In this document: positions 12,208 through 24,800 of the stretch, piece after piece
Layout of the letters: each line of letters starts with the position of its first letter
Position numbering within the stretch: the stretch's first letter is position 1
NCBI GenBank assembly: GCA_012934845.2
Contig: WNNJ02003838.1
Location: forward strand, 19,485-83,484
Direction: 5' to 3'
DNA length: 64,000 bases
Source: Pomphorhynchus laevis
Taxonomy: Eukaryota; Acanthocephala; Palaeacanthocephala; Echinorhynchida; Pomphorhynchidae
The notes under the pieces: model-generated
Databases searched by the model: none
The model's input: only the letters and a program-made list of their open reading frames with translations
Told to the model about the DNA's origin: nothing
Translations under genes and position numbers: made by a program

Positions 12208-13579
12208 GACACTTATTTCATTCAATCTCATTGTCAATAGAGCAGACGAGTCGAGTGATCGTCAGCAAACATTAAAGAACTGAAAAGTAAAACGAAAGTA
12301 CTGGATCATTAGCAAATGATTTGGTCCACATCAGCCATCATAAGCTTATGTGGATTACATCATTAGCTAATAATAGCTAATGATGGCTGATCAGTCATTA
12401 TTAATGATGACTGATTTCAACATCAGTCATCCGTTGTTTTTAAGTCAACATCAGTCCGCTAATGTAGCGGACTGATATTTGTTTAAAAACATAAGATTGA
12501 TGCTACGTTCAGAATTAAAACAAGTATATTAAGTTAAAATTAAGAAACGAACAATGGATGACTAGTTTGAAAATTGCAGGTAATTGAAAATATAGACTAG
12601 TTCTTAAATTGAAGGTTAGACTTTTCTCTATAAACGCTGATTTAATTTCAATTTGCAAAAGTAAAATCAATTGTATTTTGTTCGATTAAATTGTCAATAC
12701 AACCAAAGAGTTGAAAGATCTTTAGTTAACATTAAAAGGACCAAAACGTAAAATGCAGGTATTGGAATAAAATATCAATCCAGAATTTAGAAATAATTTT
12801 GCCGTTTACAGATTAACTCAAAAAAATTGTATTTTACAAAATTATATTGAATTATCACAAAACCATGTATCCAATAATAATAGAGAATCTTAGAAATTCT
12901 ACACAAAAATGAGTAACATATGATTAGCTATATCTTCGTAACTCTATTTTAAGTTAACTCAATCAATAGATCATGTGTTTGATTTAATTCCGTTACATTT
13001 AATCGTGTAATCACAATAGGATATTGCTTAATCAAACAGTTACAGAATTCTAAAATCGTTAAAAAGTTAATATGGCTCATTCTCTAAATATACGTTCAAT
13101 TTCATACAATGAGGAAATAATATATTACGATTATTGCAAAAAAATGAAGAATTAACAAATTCTAATTCAAAATTATAGAGTATTGCAGCAATAAAACAAA
13201 TGCATCAACGTTAATGGGCATAAGTAAATCGATAATCCTCTTAAGGCTGTGTAAATTGCTAAGCAACAATCCATTATCACATAAAACAATGTCGTTGTTT
13301 CGCAAATACCAATGTATTTAACATTATTTTTATTTTATGAATCAATTACCTCGTCACTTGTTAATTGCCTGGTTGTCGATAAACTAGGAGACCTAACAGA
13401 AATTTTTAATTCTAAATTATATAACAGAAACCTTACTAGAAACCTATTTGATATAGATGAAACTCACTAGATGCGGTGGAAATCGCTTTCTTGTTACGTT
13501 TCGGACGTTGTAAAACGTATTTTGGTAAAGCGTTTGCAGATTCGTCATCAGAACTTGAAATAAATCGCCTGCTTACAGA
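12208..13579. repeat. Copy 2 of the 1.37-kb near-identical direct duplication
   Basis: Second copy of the 5063-6434 block in the same orientation. The sequences outside the block differ completely on the right (TTGGGCATCTAG here against CTTTTGAACCTG in copy 1). On the left they share only a common repeat with a short insertion. It carries the exon at 13588-13468. Confidence 0.85.
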
Positions 13580-13588
13580 TTTGGGCAT
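13468..13588 (-). CDS. Duplicate exon with possible start codon
   Basis: Same 121-base exon as 6443-6323, but the first nine bases differ and read ATG CCC AAA after a TTTTCTAG acceptor. The encoded peptide therefore begins MPKSVSRRFISSSDDES. The ATG lies exactly after the acceptor, so it could be a true initiator reached by cis- or trans-splicing, or chance. Donor GCATCTA|GTGAG is retained. One of the two exon copies is probably redundant; the sequence does not show which is used. Confidence 0.45.
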
Positions 13589-15320
13589 CTAGAAAATTAT
13601 AATTTGGAATAAAAGCAAAATATTCTACTTTATATTCCTCAAACGTACTGACAACTTGGTATAGTCGAATATAAACTATATAGTTAGTAACCTCACAGCT
13701 TATACTTTAAGCAATGCAGTAATTAATTCTAGTTGCTTTAACATATTTTCTAGGTTCACACCAAATGTGTGATGTTAACCATATCGAATAATCGCTGTAC
13801 CAATAAGTTTTTATCATTAGATAACCATTCCGCATGTGTCGTAAAAGATAGAGCAGATTTAAGATGCCCGTGATCGATGAAAATGAGTTTTGGTGGCAAT
13901 TTATATGCTGATGCAACAATGCAGAATTTACTGGTAGAAATATCGAATCCGTAATTAAAAAGGCGGGGAGATTTATTTTAAGATTAACGCTTGAGTTGAA
14001 GACGAAACCTTTATAGACAGTAATTATTAGGAATTAAGATAATTACATTTCATTAGGTCAATTCTAAGTGATCTTGTTTTAATATGGTGTCTATAAAAGT
14101 GAATTGTGGTGTTAATATTAATAAAATATTGTGTTTATATTGATGAAATATGGTGTCAATATTAATAAAATATGGTGTCAATAGTAATGAAACAAGTTGT
14201 AACAATATAATGGATGAAATAGACATTGAGTTTCAAGAGGTAGCCTAACTTATCGCACATAACAGTTAGGTTTGTGGAATCAAATGCTTTAAAAAATTCT
14301 ACAAAATGCACAAACATCAACACCATATAGATTTATCATCGAAAAATAGCTCGTGGGAAATATTTCACAAATACCTTCACGTTTCGCGTTAATTGTTGAA
14401 TCACAGAGTTAAACACTTTAAAACAGTATAATTTGAAGAGAGAAAAGTAGATACATGAAAATGTTTGAGCAAAGCAACTATCAGCTAAAATTCAAATAAG
14501 CTATAATATCGTTGCATTTGAATTGATTTTACTTTTCACATATAGTGTGCAATATAGTATAAAAATGTGCTTTAAAACAAAAGTATTTAAATATATTATT
14601 TTTACGAGGATGCAAATCTAGAAGGATTCTGAAAACTTTTACTATATTTAAAAGTCAAGATAGACGCTATAGTTTACACAGCAGGCGGTTTAGTAAAAGA
14701 TATACAAAATGCCTTATTTTTATATTTCTCGTAGTAAGGTAATACAATAAGTGTATTAGATTGAGGAAACGATAAAGTACTAAAACATTTGTTAAACAAA
14801 AACCTTCTACGAGATTATGAAAAGTAGATAATGTAGTTATCGCTAATTACTTAAATGCGAATAGTCAGCAAGTACAGTATTATAAACAATTGTGAAATAA
14901 ATATATTTATTCGGCATCAATTTTCCTTAACTTATGTGTTATCAAACATTAGTTCTGTTTAAAATTTGCAAGCCAATAACTTATTGGTTGGTTTGAATCA
15001 ATCTATCATTTAAATAGGAATTTACTTTTTAAGATCCAGCATCTAACCAATATATGAATATTTTAGGTCTAATTGCACCCAGGATTCCCAATTCGATCCT
15101 TAATGCAATTAAGGATCCTTAACGCATGATCCTTAATTCGCGGACAAAAATACCCTAGAAAATAAACTATCCTTGCCAGTTATGTGAATTTATTGATATT
15201 TGAGGTATTAAACTTTTACTAAAATACTATCAAATTATATTATATTATCAAATTGTATTGTATATGGAAAGTCAAAAAATCGTTAAAGGCAAGAAGGGAA
15301 ATGCTTAAATGATAACACGA
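13589..15320. other. Intergenic A+T-rich region
   Basis: Between the duplicated exon and the 3' end of the ATRX-like gene. Near 14095-14195 there is an imperfect tandem repeat of about 26 bases (unit like ATAAAATATGGTGTCAATATT, about four copies). No supported exon was found here. Confidence 0.4.
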
Positions 15321-15321
15321 T

Positions 15322-15327
15322 TTTATT
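15322..15327 (-). terminator. Candidate poly(A) signal of the ATRX-like gene
   Basis: AATAAA on the minus strand about 110 bases downstream of the stop at 15439-15437. Position and hexamer are right for 3' end formation, but no transcript data are available. Confidence 0.45.
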
Positions 15328-15436
15328 ACCCGTAATATAAAAAGGGTGGTTAATATTTGAAAATATAGAATCGAAAGTTCAAATCTTAAACTTTACAACA
15401 CAAAGTACATATGTGCACATAAACTTTTGGAATTGT

Positions 15437-15826
15437 TCAAATATTCGGCTTTAGATATGACCGATTCATGACAATTCGTTTACAAAGGACACGAGGTTGA
15501 TTTGGATTCGGATTTGGTGCCATCTCCTTATAAATACAAATAATAAATAATAAAGGAAAACAAAGAACCTGATAATTTAATTGAACGCGATCGGGATGAA
15601 TGAGTCTACGCCCTGCCATTGGAGATGTGCTGGAAGGAAATACCCGACTTTGAATGTTCATTAAACACGTGTTGTGATATTGGCGACATTGATCTCCTGG
15701 TAAACAAAGGTAAAATAAGAAAAAACACAAGGTGATTTTACGTATATAGTTCTCCTGGAAAAACTTTTCTTGCTCGTATTCGCTAAGAGCAGCAATTCTT
15801 TCTTCTTCTGTTAGATCGTCGTCTTT
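15437..15826 (-). CDS. atrx: ATRX-like exons 23-25: C-terminus
   Basis: Three exons (15826-15742, 15696-15569, 15526-15437) separated by introns of 45 and 42 bases. The first encodes [20 protein letters not shown], corresponding to the LTEEERKAAWAEYEAEK segment of vertebrate ATRX. The next two encode a polar tail ending [19 protein letters not shown]..., stop TGA at 15439-15437. The tail is much shorter than in vertebrates, where it is Gln-rich. Confidence 0.8.
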   Translation of the reverse strand, partial: KDDDLTEEERIAALSEYEQEKFFQENYIRKITLCFFLFYLCLPGDQCRQYHNTCLMNIQSRVFPSSTSPMAGRRLIHPDRVQLNYQVLCFPLLFIICIYKEMAPNPNPNQPRVLCKRIVMNRSYLKPNI

Positions 15827-18800
15827 CTATATAATTAGTAAATTTTCAATTTACAACAAATTTAAAAAAAAGTGACGTAAACCCAAAACTTATTTCCTTA
15901 TTTATCTCTAAAGTCTTTAAATTTTCAAATGTTGTGTCCTGCAAATCAAGTTGTTGCGGATATACACGCATTTTATTGGAAAAATTTAGTTCCAAACATA
16001 AAGGTATGCATTATTTAATATATCTACAGTTCGCTTGAAATATGTATTTTTGTAAATTTTAATACGATAATAAATTTAACTAAAGATAAAAAAGCGTGTT
16101 TTAGCTAATTAAAATATGGACGAATTAAGTTATTATTCAAAACTGCAATAATTTTAGTATAAAGTTTTATCACTAAATCAAATTTTATAAAATAATGTAT
16201 TTGGAAAATCGAATTTGATCATCGATCAGTCTAGAAAGCATCCATAAAGATAGCAGTAAGCGTGAAAAAGTCGAAATTGCAATTAGTTAAATGTCTATGT
16301 TATTATTGAATAGTGGAGAAGTTTATGTGTTGCATATACTGAAATTTGGCTGCGATAACACAATATTTTTCAGTTTTATTCAATATTTTCTTTTTAAAAA
16401 ATGAACATATTTTTATATTCTGTTTAAATTACGTTCGTGTGTCATCTTATCATATGTTTAGGCATAATCAATTATCCACACGAAACAAATTCTTTAAATT
16501 TTTTTATAACGTTTCGGTCATACACAGTGACCCTTTTTAAGAGTTTGAAACGTTGTAAAAAAATTAAAAGAATTTGTTTTGTGTGGATAATTGATTATGC
16601 TAAACATATTATTAGATGGCACACGAACGTAATTTTAACGGAATATAAAAATATGTTCATTTTTTTTAAATATTGAATAAAAATGAAAAAAGAAATCGCA
16701 CTATGTTGATGACTAAGTTTATATAATGATTATAAGCTAATTCGCATTTGATGACAAATTGTTAGTTTATCAGAACTAGAAATGATATAAAACATTAATA
16801 ACTCCAAATAATTTGCTGATTTTCATAATATCAGCAATAAGCAAATTTTTAGAAACTCATCATTCAAATAAGAAAATTTCGATCCGAGCAAGAAGAATTC
16901 AGCAGCTAAACTGAATGTTTGATTCGAGAACAATACATGCCCTCATGATGAAATCAAAGAACTTCATAAACAAACAAAATATAAATTAATAAATATTCTT
17001 TCCAGCAACGAAACTGCTAATTAATGATTGGAAGGTCTTATTAAAAAGGCAAATATCTGTATAATTACCTGCAATAGAGAATCGTGTTCGTGATAACGAA
17101 CAATCCATTCTGGACGCTTTTGTATGAGATCTGATAAAAGAGAGTCCTAAAGAATACAGAAGCATACATATCAGTAAACCACAGTTTATGTAAAAATACC
17201 TTTGGAAGATTTGTTTTATCTATAGAAACACTTGGATCCCAGTATTGTGGATTGAATATGTACAATTCACTTAAATCAGCACTTGTGAAATGCCTTTCTA
17301 AATGGCGTTCGTCGCAAACACGCATAGTTAAACTTTCCTTGTTTACTTGTCGTTGATAGATTTTTTCTTCAATAGATCCCTGAAACGTAGTATTATTAGT
17401 AAATTAATAGAAAGGTCGACATTTTGTACAAACTTGGGCGATAAATCGGTAGATGTAAACAGGCTGGCTTTGACCGATGCGATAAAGTCGAAATATTGAT
17501 TGCATATCGTGAGCGGGATTCCAAGAAACGTCGAAGATAATAGCTCTATTCGCAGCACAAAGGTTTATTCCAATTCCGCCAGCTTTTGTTGAAATAAGAA
17601 ACAGACGGAGCCTACCAAATATATTTGTTCAAACAATATAATTTTGTTACTAAATATTATTGATTACAATATATATAAGCTAAACGTGTGCTGGTTGAAA
17701 ACATGTGAACTGACTTATAGCTAACTTGGACTAATAGCTAACACATTTAATAATAAAGCAATATTTTTATGTGATTAAGTTAAAACGGCATTTACAGTAC
17801 AACGTCATTATCGCATGTAGATCATTAAATTGTTTTGCAAATAATATCACAATAACTTGAATAATTTACAATTTGTGATATTTTTAAAAAGAAAATAAGA
17901 TGAAATTTAAATGATGTGATTTAAATCAGATATATTCGCTTATATCAAAATACTATTTTAAAATCAGCATGATCGACATACAAAAAAACGTTTTAAACGA
18001 AAAGAAAAATAAAACGAGAAGCATCAGCAAAAACAAAGAGTATTGTATTATAAATATTGTATTTTACAACCAAATTGAAATTAGTAAATTACAATTTATA
18101 GCGTGGAAATACAAACCAGAAGCTGTTTCTTGTAGCAGGAAGATGTTTATTTACAAAGTACTTATAAACATTAGGTATTTACTTAATAATGAATTTCATT
18201 AAAATGTCTTTCAGTGAGCCTTTTATAAAGAGATTAAACATGAAAAGCAACGAGAAGTTGTCACTTAATCAGATGTTTTGAAGTTACATCTTGCATGTAA
18301 AAAAGATTAATTTAATAAATTAAAACATCGATTTTTTGACAAGAAAAACAAATAATATTACACCAGATTTTTCTTGTCAACCACTGGTCGGGGTGTCGGG
18401 TTGTGAAGGCAGTGCACGAACCAAACTAATCCAGACATCGCAATCCTGGTTCGCAAACCAGAGTCTTCTTTCAGATAAATCAAGGCGGTCTTCCGCCAGT
18501 TTCGAGATTTGATCTCTCCACCGGTGTCGAGGTCTAACTCGTAAACTCTTGCCAGAGAGTCCAGCCTGGAAAACCCTTCGAGGAAGGCAATCTCTAGACA
18601 TCCTCAGAACGTGTCCTAGCCACCTCAACTGATTTTCATCGATGTGGAGAAGCAGCGACTTTAATCCGAGTCCATCCCGGATGACTGAGTTCCTAACCTT
18701 ATCACTAAGGCTTAGACCGACCACACCGCAAAGAAACCTCATTTCGGTCGTCTGTATACTTGATATTATCCTTTCGTAAATAAAGTAAAGCACATGACCA

Positions 18801-21800
18801 TAAGTTAAGATAGGAACGAAGATTGAGCGGTTAGCCGAAAGCTTCGCCCGAATACTCAACTCCCGCTTCATCACGACAGAACTGTACAAAGAACGCATTG
18901 CTGAATTAGCCGTACAGATCCGATTCTCAATCTCCTTGATGTTCATGCCGTCCCTCGAGAATAATACCCCAAGATACTTAAACTCCTTCACATCAGGAAC
19001 ACCCTTTCCCGGATTGGCACCTAAATCCGATACGAGCACATAGAGTTACGGTCTTGGAGGTACTAACCAACATCTCTGCTGCTTTGCATTATATCGTAAA
19101 TCTATCTAGTAGAGATTGTAAGTCCTCAGACAAGAAGCCAACAAGACAACAACATATGCAAAAAGAAAATATGGTATCCTGATGGAACCGAACTAAGAAC
19201 GACATCAGTCAGAGAAGCCCGTTTCATAATATTGTCCATGTAAACAAGGAACAAAAGCAAACATTTTTAATTTTATAAATCGTAAAAGCAAATTTCGTTA
19301 TTTTCACTGAATTAACATCACGACAATATATGTTTCCACTATGAAACGGTGGAAAGAGATCAGAGCTTTGTTGATTGATTTTCTGTTGTCTAAGGTATTG
19401 ATCGTTAAAGATTTTGTGGTTGATAGTATTTTCTCAATTAAAAACCTATAATCCCACTTTGCTTTTGCCCCATTACAAAATATTGTGATATTTTGTTAGT
19501 GTAATATTTTTGTACCAGTGAATTTAAACTTTAAAAGAGAACAAAATTTTGACGTTTTTTAAAAGTTAGAAAGTTGGTCGAATTTTATCTCTAATAATTT
19601 TTTTCTCACATTTTCTTATAAAAATTTGAAATCAATGCGAAATATCAACTTTAATAAAATACAATAAAATTCAATTAAATAAAAAATACATTTTTTATTT
19701 TGAATAAGAAAGCGATCAATAATAACATTTCGTCTAATGTCGTAGCTTAAACAAAATTTAAGTCACATTATTACTATGATTAACAAAACATTGGTGATTC
19801 CAATGGCTATTATATCAATAGTAAAATAGTGGTTGAATTGTTATAATTACACCATTGATACGATGATAAAAATCTCAATTTATTAGGTACGAACAAATGC
19901 AATTTATAGCTATTATATGTTTATATTGCAAATACGAACAGCAACCATCGACATAACCATTTCGATTCACAAACGAGATAACGAGATATAAACGTCAAAC
20001 TAGAATATTTAGGTGATCGATTTGAAATATTGACAAAGCAAAGCAAAAAATTGAAATGATTGTGAAATTAAAATACTCAATTTAATACTGGATCAGTCAA
20101 TCAAATGAAACATCATACTTTATTGCGCTAAACAATAACCAGAACATTAGGTGATTACTAGAACAAATGATTGAGTGATTAAAATTATAATAATAAAATT
20201 TTTATATCTGAAAATTTTGTTGATGACACTTTAACTGATAGCCCTGACTAGTGAAATAAAATGTGGCTCCAAAGTATACAATAGGTACCTTATTGCATCT
20301 GTACATTCTACACAAATTCTTTATAATAAACTACGCTAAATTCATTACGATGATGAATTTTAAATAAAATCAGAATATATTAATTAAATACATGATATTT
20401 CGGATCGATACTCTCGGCTGACGGTGACCTTGGGGCTTAGGTGAATGCAAGCATCAATGCTGCATGGACTAAGTGGCGTGCGACGACAGGGGATTATGCG
20501 CAATGAACTTATGAAAGCAAAAATGCTAAAAAATAATGTTTATATTCTTTATTCTTTAGCAAATATGATCGATAAATTCATCATTTCTAATATAAAAATT
20601 TCTATAAAAATACAATAAATATAAAATGTAATTTCCAAAAATTCAAAAGCATTGCACATATTAAGTAACAAAGTTGTCGATGTTTGATATTTATTGATAG
20701 GAATAATTATTAAGTGTTTGATATCCACAATAATAAATAGCAAGCAGATTTAAATAGTATTTTCCAACGCACCTTCGATTATTTTCGTCATTAAATCTTC
20801 GAATCAGTTTATCCCTACTTTTGCAACTAACAAATCCGTCGATTCGAACGTAGTCTACATTAGGTACCCATGTATCCTGTCAAAATAATCATTTGAAGAA
20901 GACAAAAGGCGCTGCCATAAACCTTTGAAAGCTGATGATTGCTAGAATCCGTGTTGGATTTTATTTGATTTGAAAGTAGCAGTTCAATATAATCGAGAGC
21001 TAGCAGACTTTGTGAAAAAATTACTCTAAAGAGGAAAATATTAAATGATTCATGAGCAAGTGATGAATTATTATTGTAAATCAGCTCTTAGTAACTGTTC
21101 GTATTTGTATTATTAAATGTATATTTAAAAAACTGATATAAATGAGTGCTTTAATTATGCAATTCATATTCAGCCAATATAAAATAGGTAATACATGATA
21201 TATTAATTTGTTTGTCGACCAATTCGACTAATATCGCAAATCGTTTTTAAACAATTACTTAAAGCTTCTAAGCTATCTTAACTTTTACACTTCTTTTAAA
21301 TAAGAATTAACAAACAATTATGTAATGACGTAAATTAAAAACTATAACTATAATATGAAACAAATTAATAATTAAATTGCAATCCGATTTTTTAATCAAT
21401 AAAAGCAACATATTATGGTCATGAAATATGTCTTAACATTGCAAAAGATATAAACAAATTAAAGATTTTCTAAAAACAAATATTTATAAAAAATATTTAA
21501 GAAAATTAAAAAGAAATGGTGACTTTCATAATTTTATAATAAATCAAATCAGCTAATTGAGTCTATGTATTTAATGTAATTAAAATAAATTATAATAATG
21601 CAAAATCAATAAATCAAAATTTAATAATAAATAATTATAAATAATTGTTATATAAGATTTTATATTATTTATATCATGTTAAAATTTAAAATTGAAATTT
21701 AATTAAAAAAAGTCAATTTTTATGAATTGACTAACAAATAGCATAGGATATATCAGAAAAAAGATTAGAGGTCATCAGGAGAAACTGCTATGTTATTAAG

Positions 21801-24800
21801 TTTTAAGTCCCCTATTCCTTGACCCACATAACAGCGGGGACATTATATTTAATGACGTATTTACTCTAATGGAATTTGATTATCCGGTGTATCTTATTCT
21901 AAGCTATTCAATAATAACTTGTCTGTAGAACAAATACTATATAGATATCGAAAATAAAGATAAATAGTAAATAATCATATAAGATTTTACAGAATTTATA
22001 TTTACATCAAGTTAAAATTAAAAATTATAAAAAATAAAAGTCAATTTTTATAAATTGACTAATAAATAGCATACGTTGTATTAGAATAAGAATTAGAGGT
22101 AAATCTGTAAGAAGCTGTATTTCAAACAGAGCATCTAGGCATGGCTCGTCGACTAAATATACTTCGATCTCATTAACATCGATCGAATCCACACATAAAG
22201 CAGTAAAACACTTCCTCGGAGCAGAGGAACCTCTATGCTATCAGGTTTCGGCCTATATTCTTCGATCTAATATTGTACGAGGCCAAACACATGCTAATGA
22301 CGTATTTTCTATGATGAAATTTGATTATATAGTATCATATTCTAATACGAAGTATATTATTTATTATCAATAAAAATTTCCATTTGAAAAGTTTTATGAA
22401 TTGACTAATAAATAACAGACGATAAGTATCAGAATAAGGATTAGAGATCATCAGGAGGAACTGCTATGCTATCAGGTTTCGGCCCTATACTGCCGCGGAG
22501 GTAAACAAAGTTTCATATTATAAATTGTCTATAGATTAAAAAAAAATTTCAGATTTTCAAGTGAATACCGCAATGATTGCATTTAATACCGCGATGATTG
22601 CATCGATTAAGAGTATGTTAAATCGTATATTTAGAAATACTAACAATCGTATTTCTAAACAATTCTGTGAAATTTTCTATATTATTTATATATTTATATA
22701 TAGTTTCAGTAAATGATCCCATTCAGAATTATTAGTTTATGGAACAGCGTTCCGAGCAAACGAATATTGACGTAGACTTAATAAGGCTGAATCCGACGCA
22801 GTATATTAGTTTTAGAAGACGATACACTAATGCCTACGTGCAGTAAGATTAAGAAGAAGATAATAAAATATACAAACATACTTTTTGGTTATACTGTTTC
22901 AGTAAACGTATTAATAATATATGAACAATACTGTATACTAACAGTTTTTCATTGTTTGTCCAGCATGCGTCCATAATATCAAATGCCAGTACGATTTTAC
23001 CTGAAAGAAACTTTCGAAACCGATCATTGTCACTCAAATATTGATTACACCAGTCTATATAAAATAACAAACACTCGAATAAGAAAATAGTCATATCAAA
23101 CATTACTTGAATGAGCTTCTGGATCAGATGTATTTATCCCGATTTCATTTCCGCTATAAGTGACAAGGTTTATTTCACATGATCAAATATTAAAAAGACT
23201 TACTTGGAAATGCTTGTTTTTTTTACGCTTTTTGTCTGTAAAGACGATCGCAGTTCTTTCGAAGTCTCGCTACAATCATCAGAATATGATTCTTCTTCAT
23301 AGTCTGAAGAGTCATCCGATGTGGTCTAATCAAGTTGTTTAAAATTTAATAAATTTTAAATTTATTTAAAATTTAATAATTTAATTTAATTATATTTTAA
23401 TTTTATTTAATTTAATTATTTAATTTTAATAAATTTAGAAATCTCATCTAACAGCAGAATGCTAATGTTAATAATTTACTTCTGATGAAAGAATATTCAC
23501 TGAATATTTTTTGGATTTAGACATACACAAACAATGAGCCACTGACGAAGCCGTAACGCAGCAAAAGCTTTGGCAATATATATAATAACTAACTAAGCCT
23601 TTGATCTGATTAAATTTTACATCTTAACAACGTGAAGCTGAGAGATAAGAGGAGATTTAATTCTATTATTAAATAAATGCAATAAAAATATATACTAAAA
23701 TTGTCATAACTTATTTTAAGGTGAAGAACTCCTTTGATTTAGAATTCAAAGCATGAAACCAGTGCATGATCCGTTCGTAATTGATTTTTATAATTAAAAA
23801 TATGTCTGATAATGAATGTATAATTAAATATATGCATATAACCGACATCTGATTGAATAAACGTTCTTTGAAAAAATTATAATGGTGGGCGATTTTATCA
23901 TCACTCTTCAGTTGAGCAAAGCCGCTCGCCCACAAATGATAAAAATATGTTGAGTTCATTGTCTATAAATGATAGTTGGCATGTAGAAACTGTCAGTGAG
24001 AGCATGCATTGAAAACATAATTGAATGTATTTGTCACAATGCAATCCATCTGTAATTGCAGTTCTATTAATGACAATGGCAAATACCCAAGAAATATTAT
24101 CGAAACGGCCTAACATGACAAGATAACGTAACTACGAAGCGGATTAGATATTATTTATGCAAAAATGAATTTTCGTTTATTCGCGGAGAGAAATAAGCTG
24201 ATCACAGTTTTATAATCATTGAATTAAAAAAGAATAAGGACATGATGTTTTGTAATGACTGAATTAATATTAAAATATAAAAAAGTTTTTCTAAAAAAGA
24301 AATATATTAAAAAGCTTTTATTAAAATAAGATATTTATGTAACAACATATCTTTCAATGTTATCATTTGGATTGAAAACATTACCGCAGCTATTTTGCTG
24401 TACATTTTGCACAACCATGGATGAACCAGAATCCTACCAAAGGTTCGATTGTCTTTGAATATTGATGTGTTTGAATAGCTACTGGTAACACATTGACTGA
24501 GATAATGTAAATATAACTGCTTTTGTAAATCTGAAGGTCGGATACTAAGAATGTATTCGTATTTTGGAGGCAACATGGTCATGAGATACTTGTAATCTTT
24601 ACGCTATAACATCAGAAAAATTAGATAAAATTTACGGATTTATTTTAGTTTAAGGAAGTGTAAACGATTAACTAGTCAACGATATTACTTTTTAAAGTTT
24701 TAAAAGCGATATCAATGATGACTTAATGTTTCCTATGACAATGAAACTTAAAATATTTTCATCATAAGATGAACTACCGGATAAAAGAAAGAGGTCATCA

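Larger units (their letters stand above)
17612..20772 (-). other. ATRX-like intron of 3.2 kb
   Basis: Contains a minus-strand LINE fragment (18377-19250) and a plus-strand LINE scrap (20405-20530). The rest is A+T-rich without recognisable exons. Confidence 0.5.

Noticed and set aside
23711-24116. Two overlapping minus-strand frames in an ATRX-like intron as extra exons
   Set aside because: The flanking exons already join in phase, and these frames have no counterpart in ATRX.
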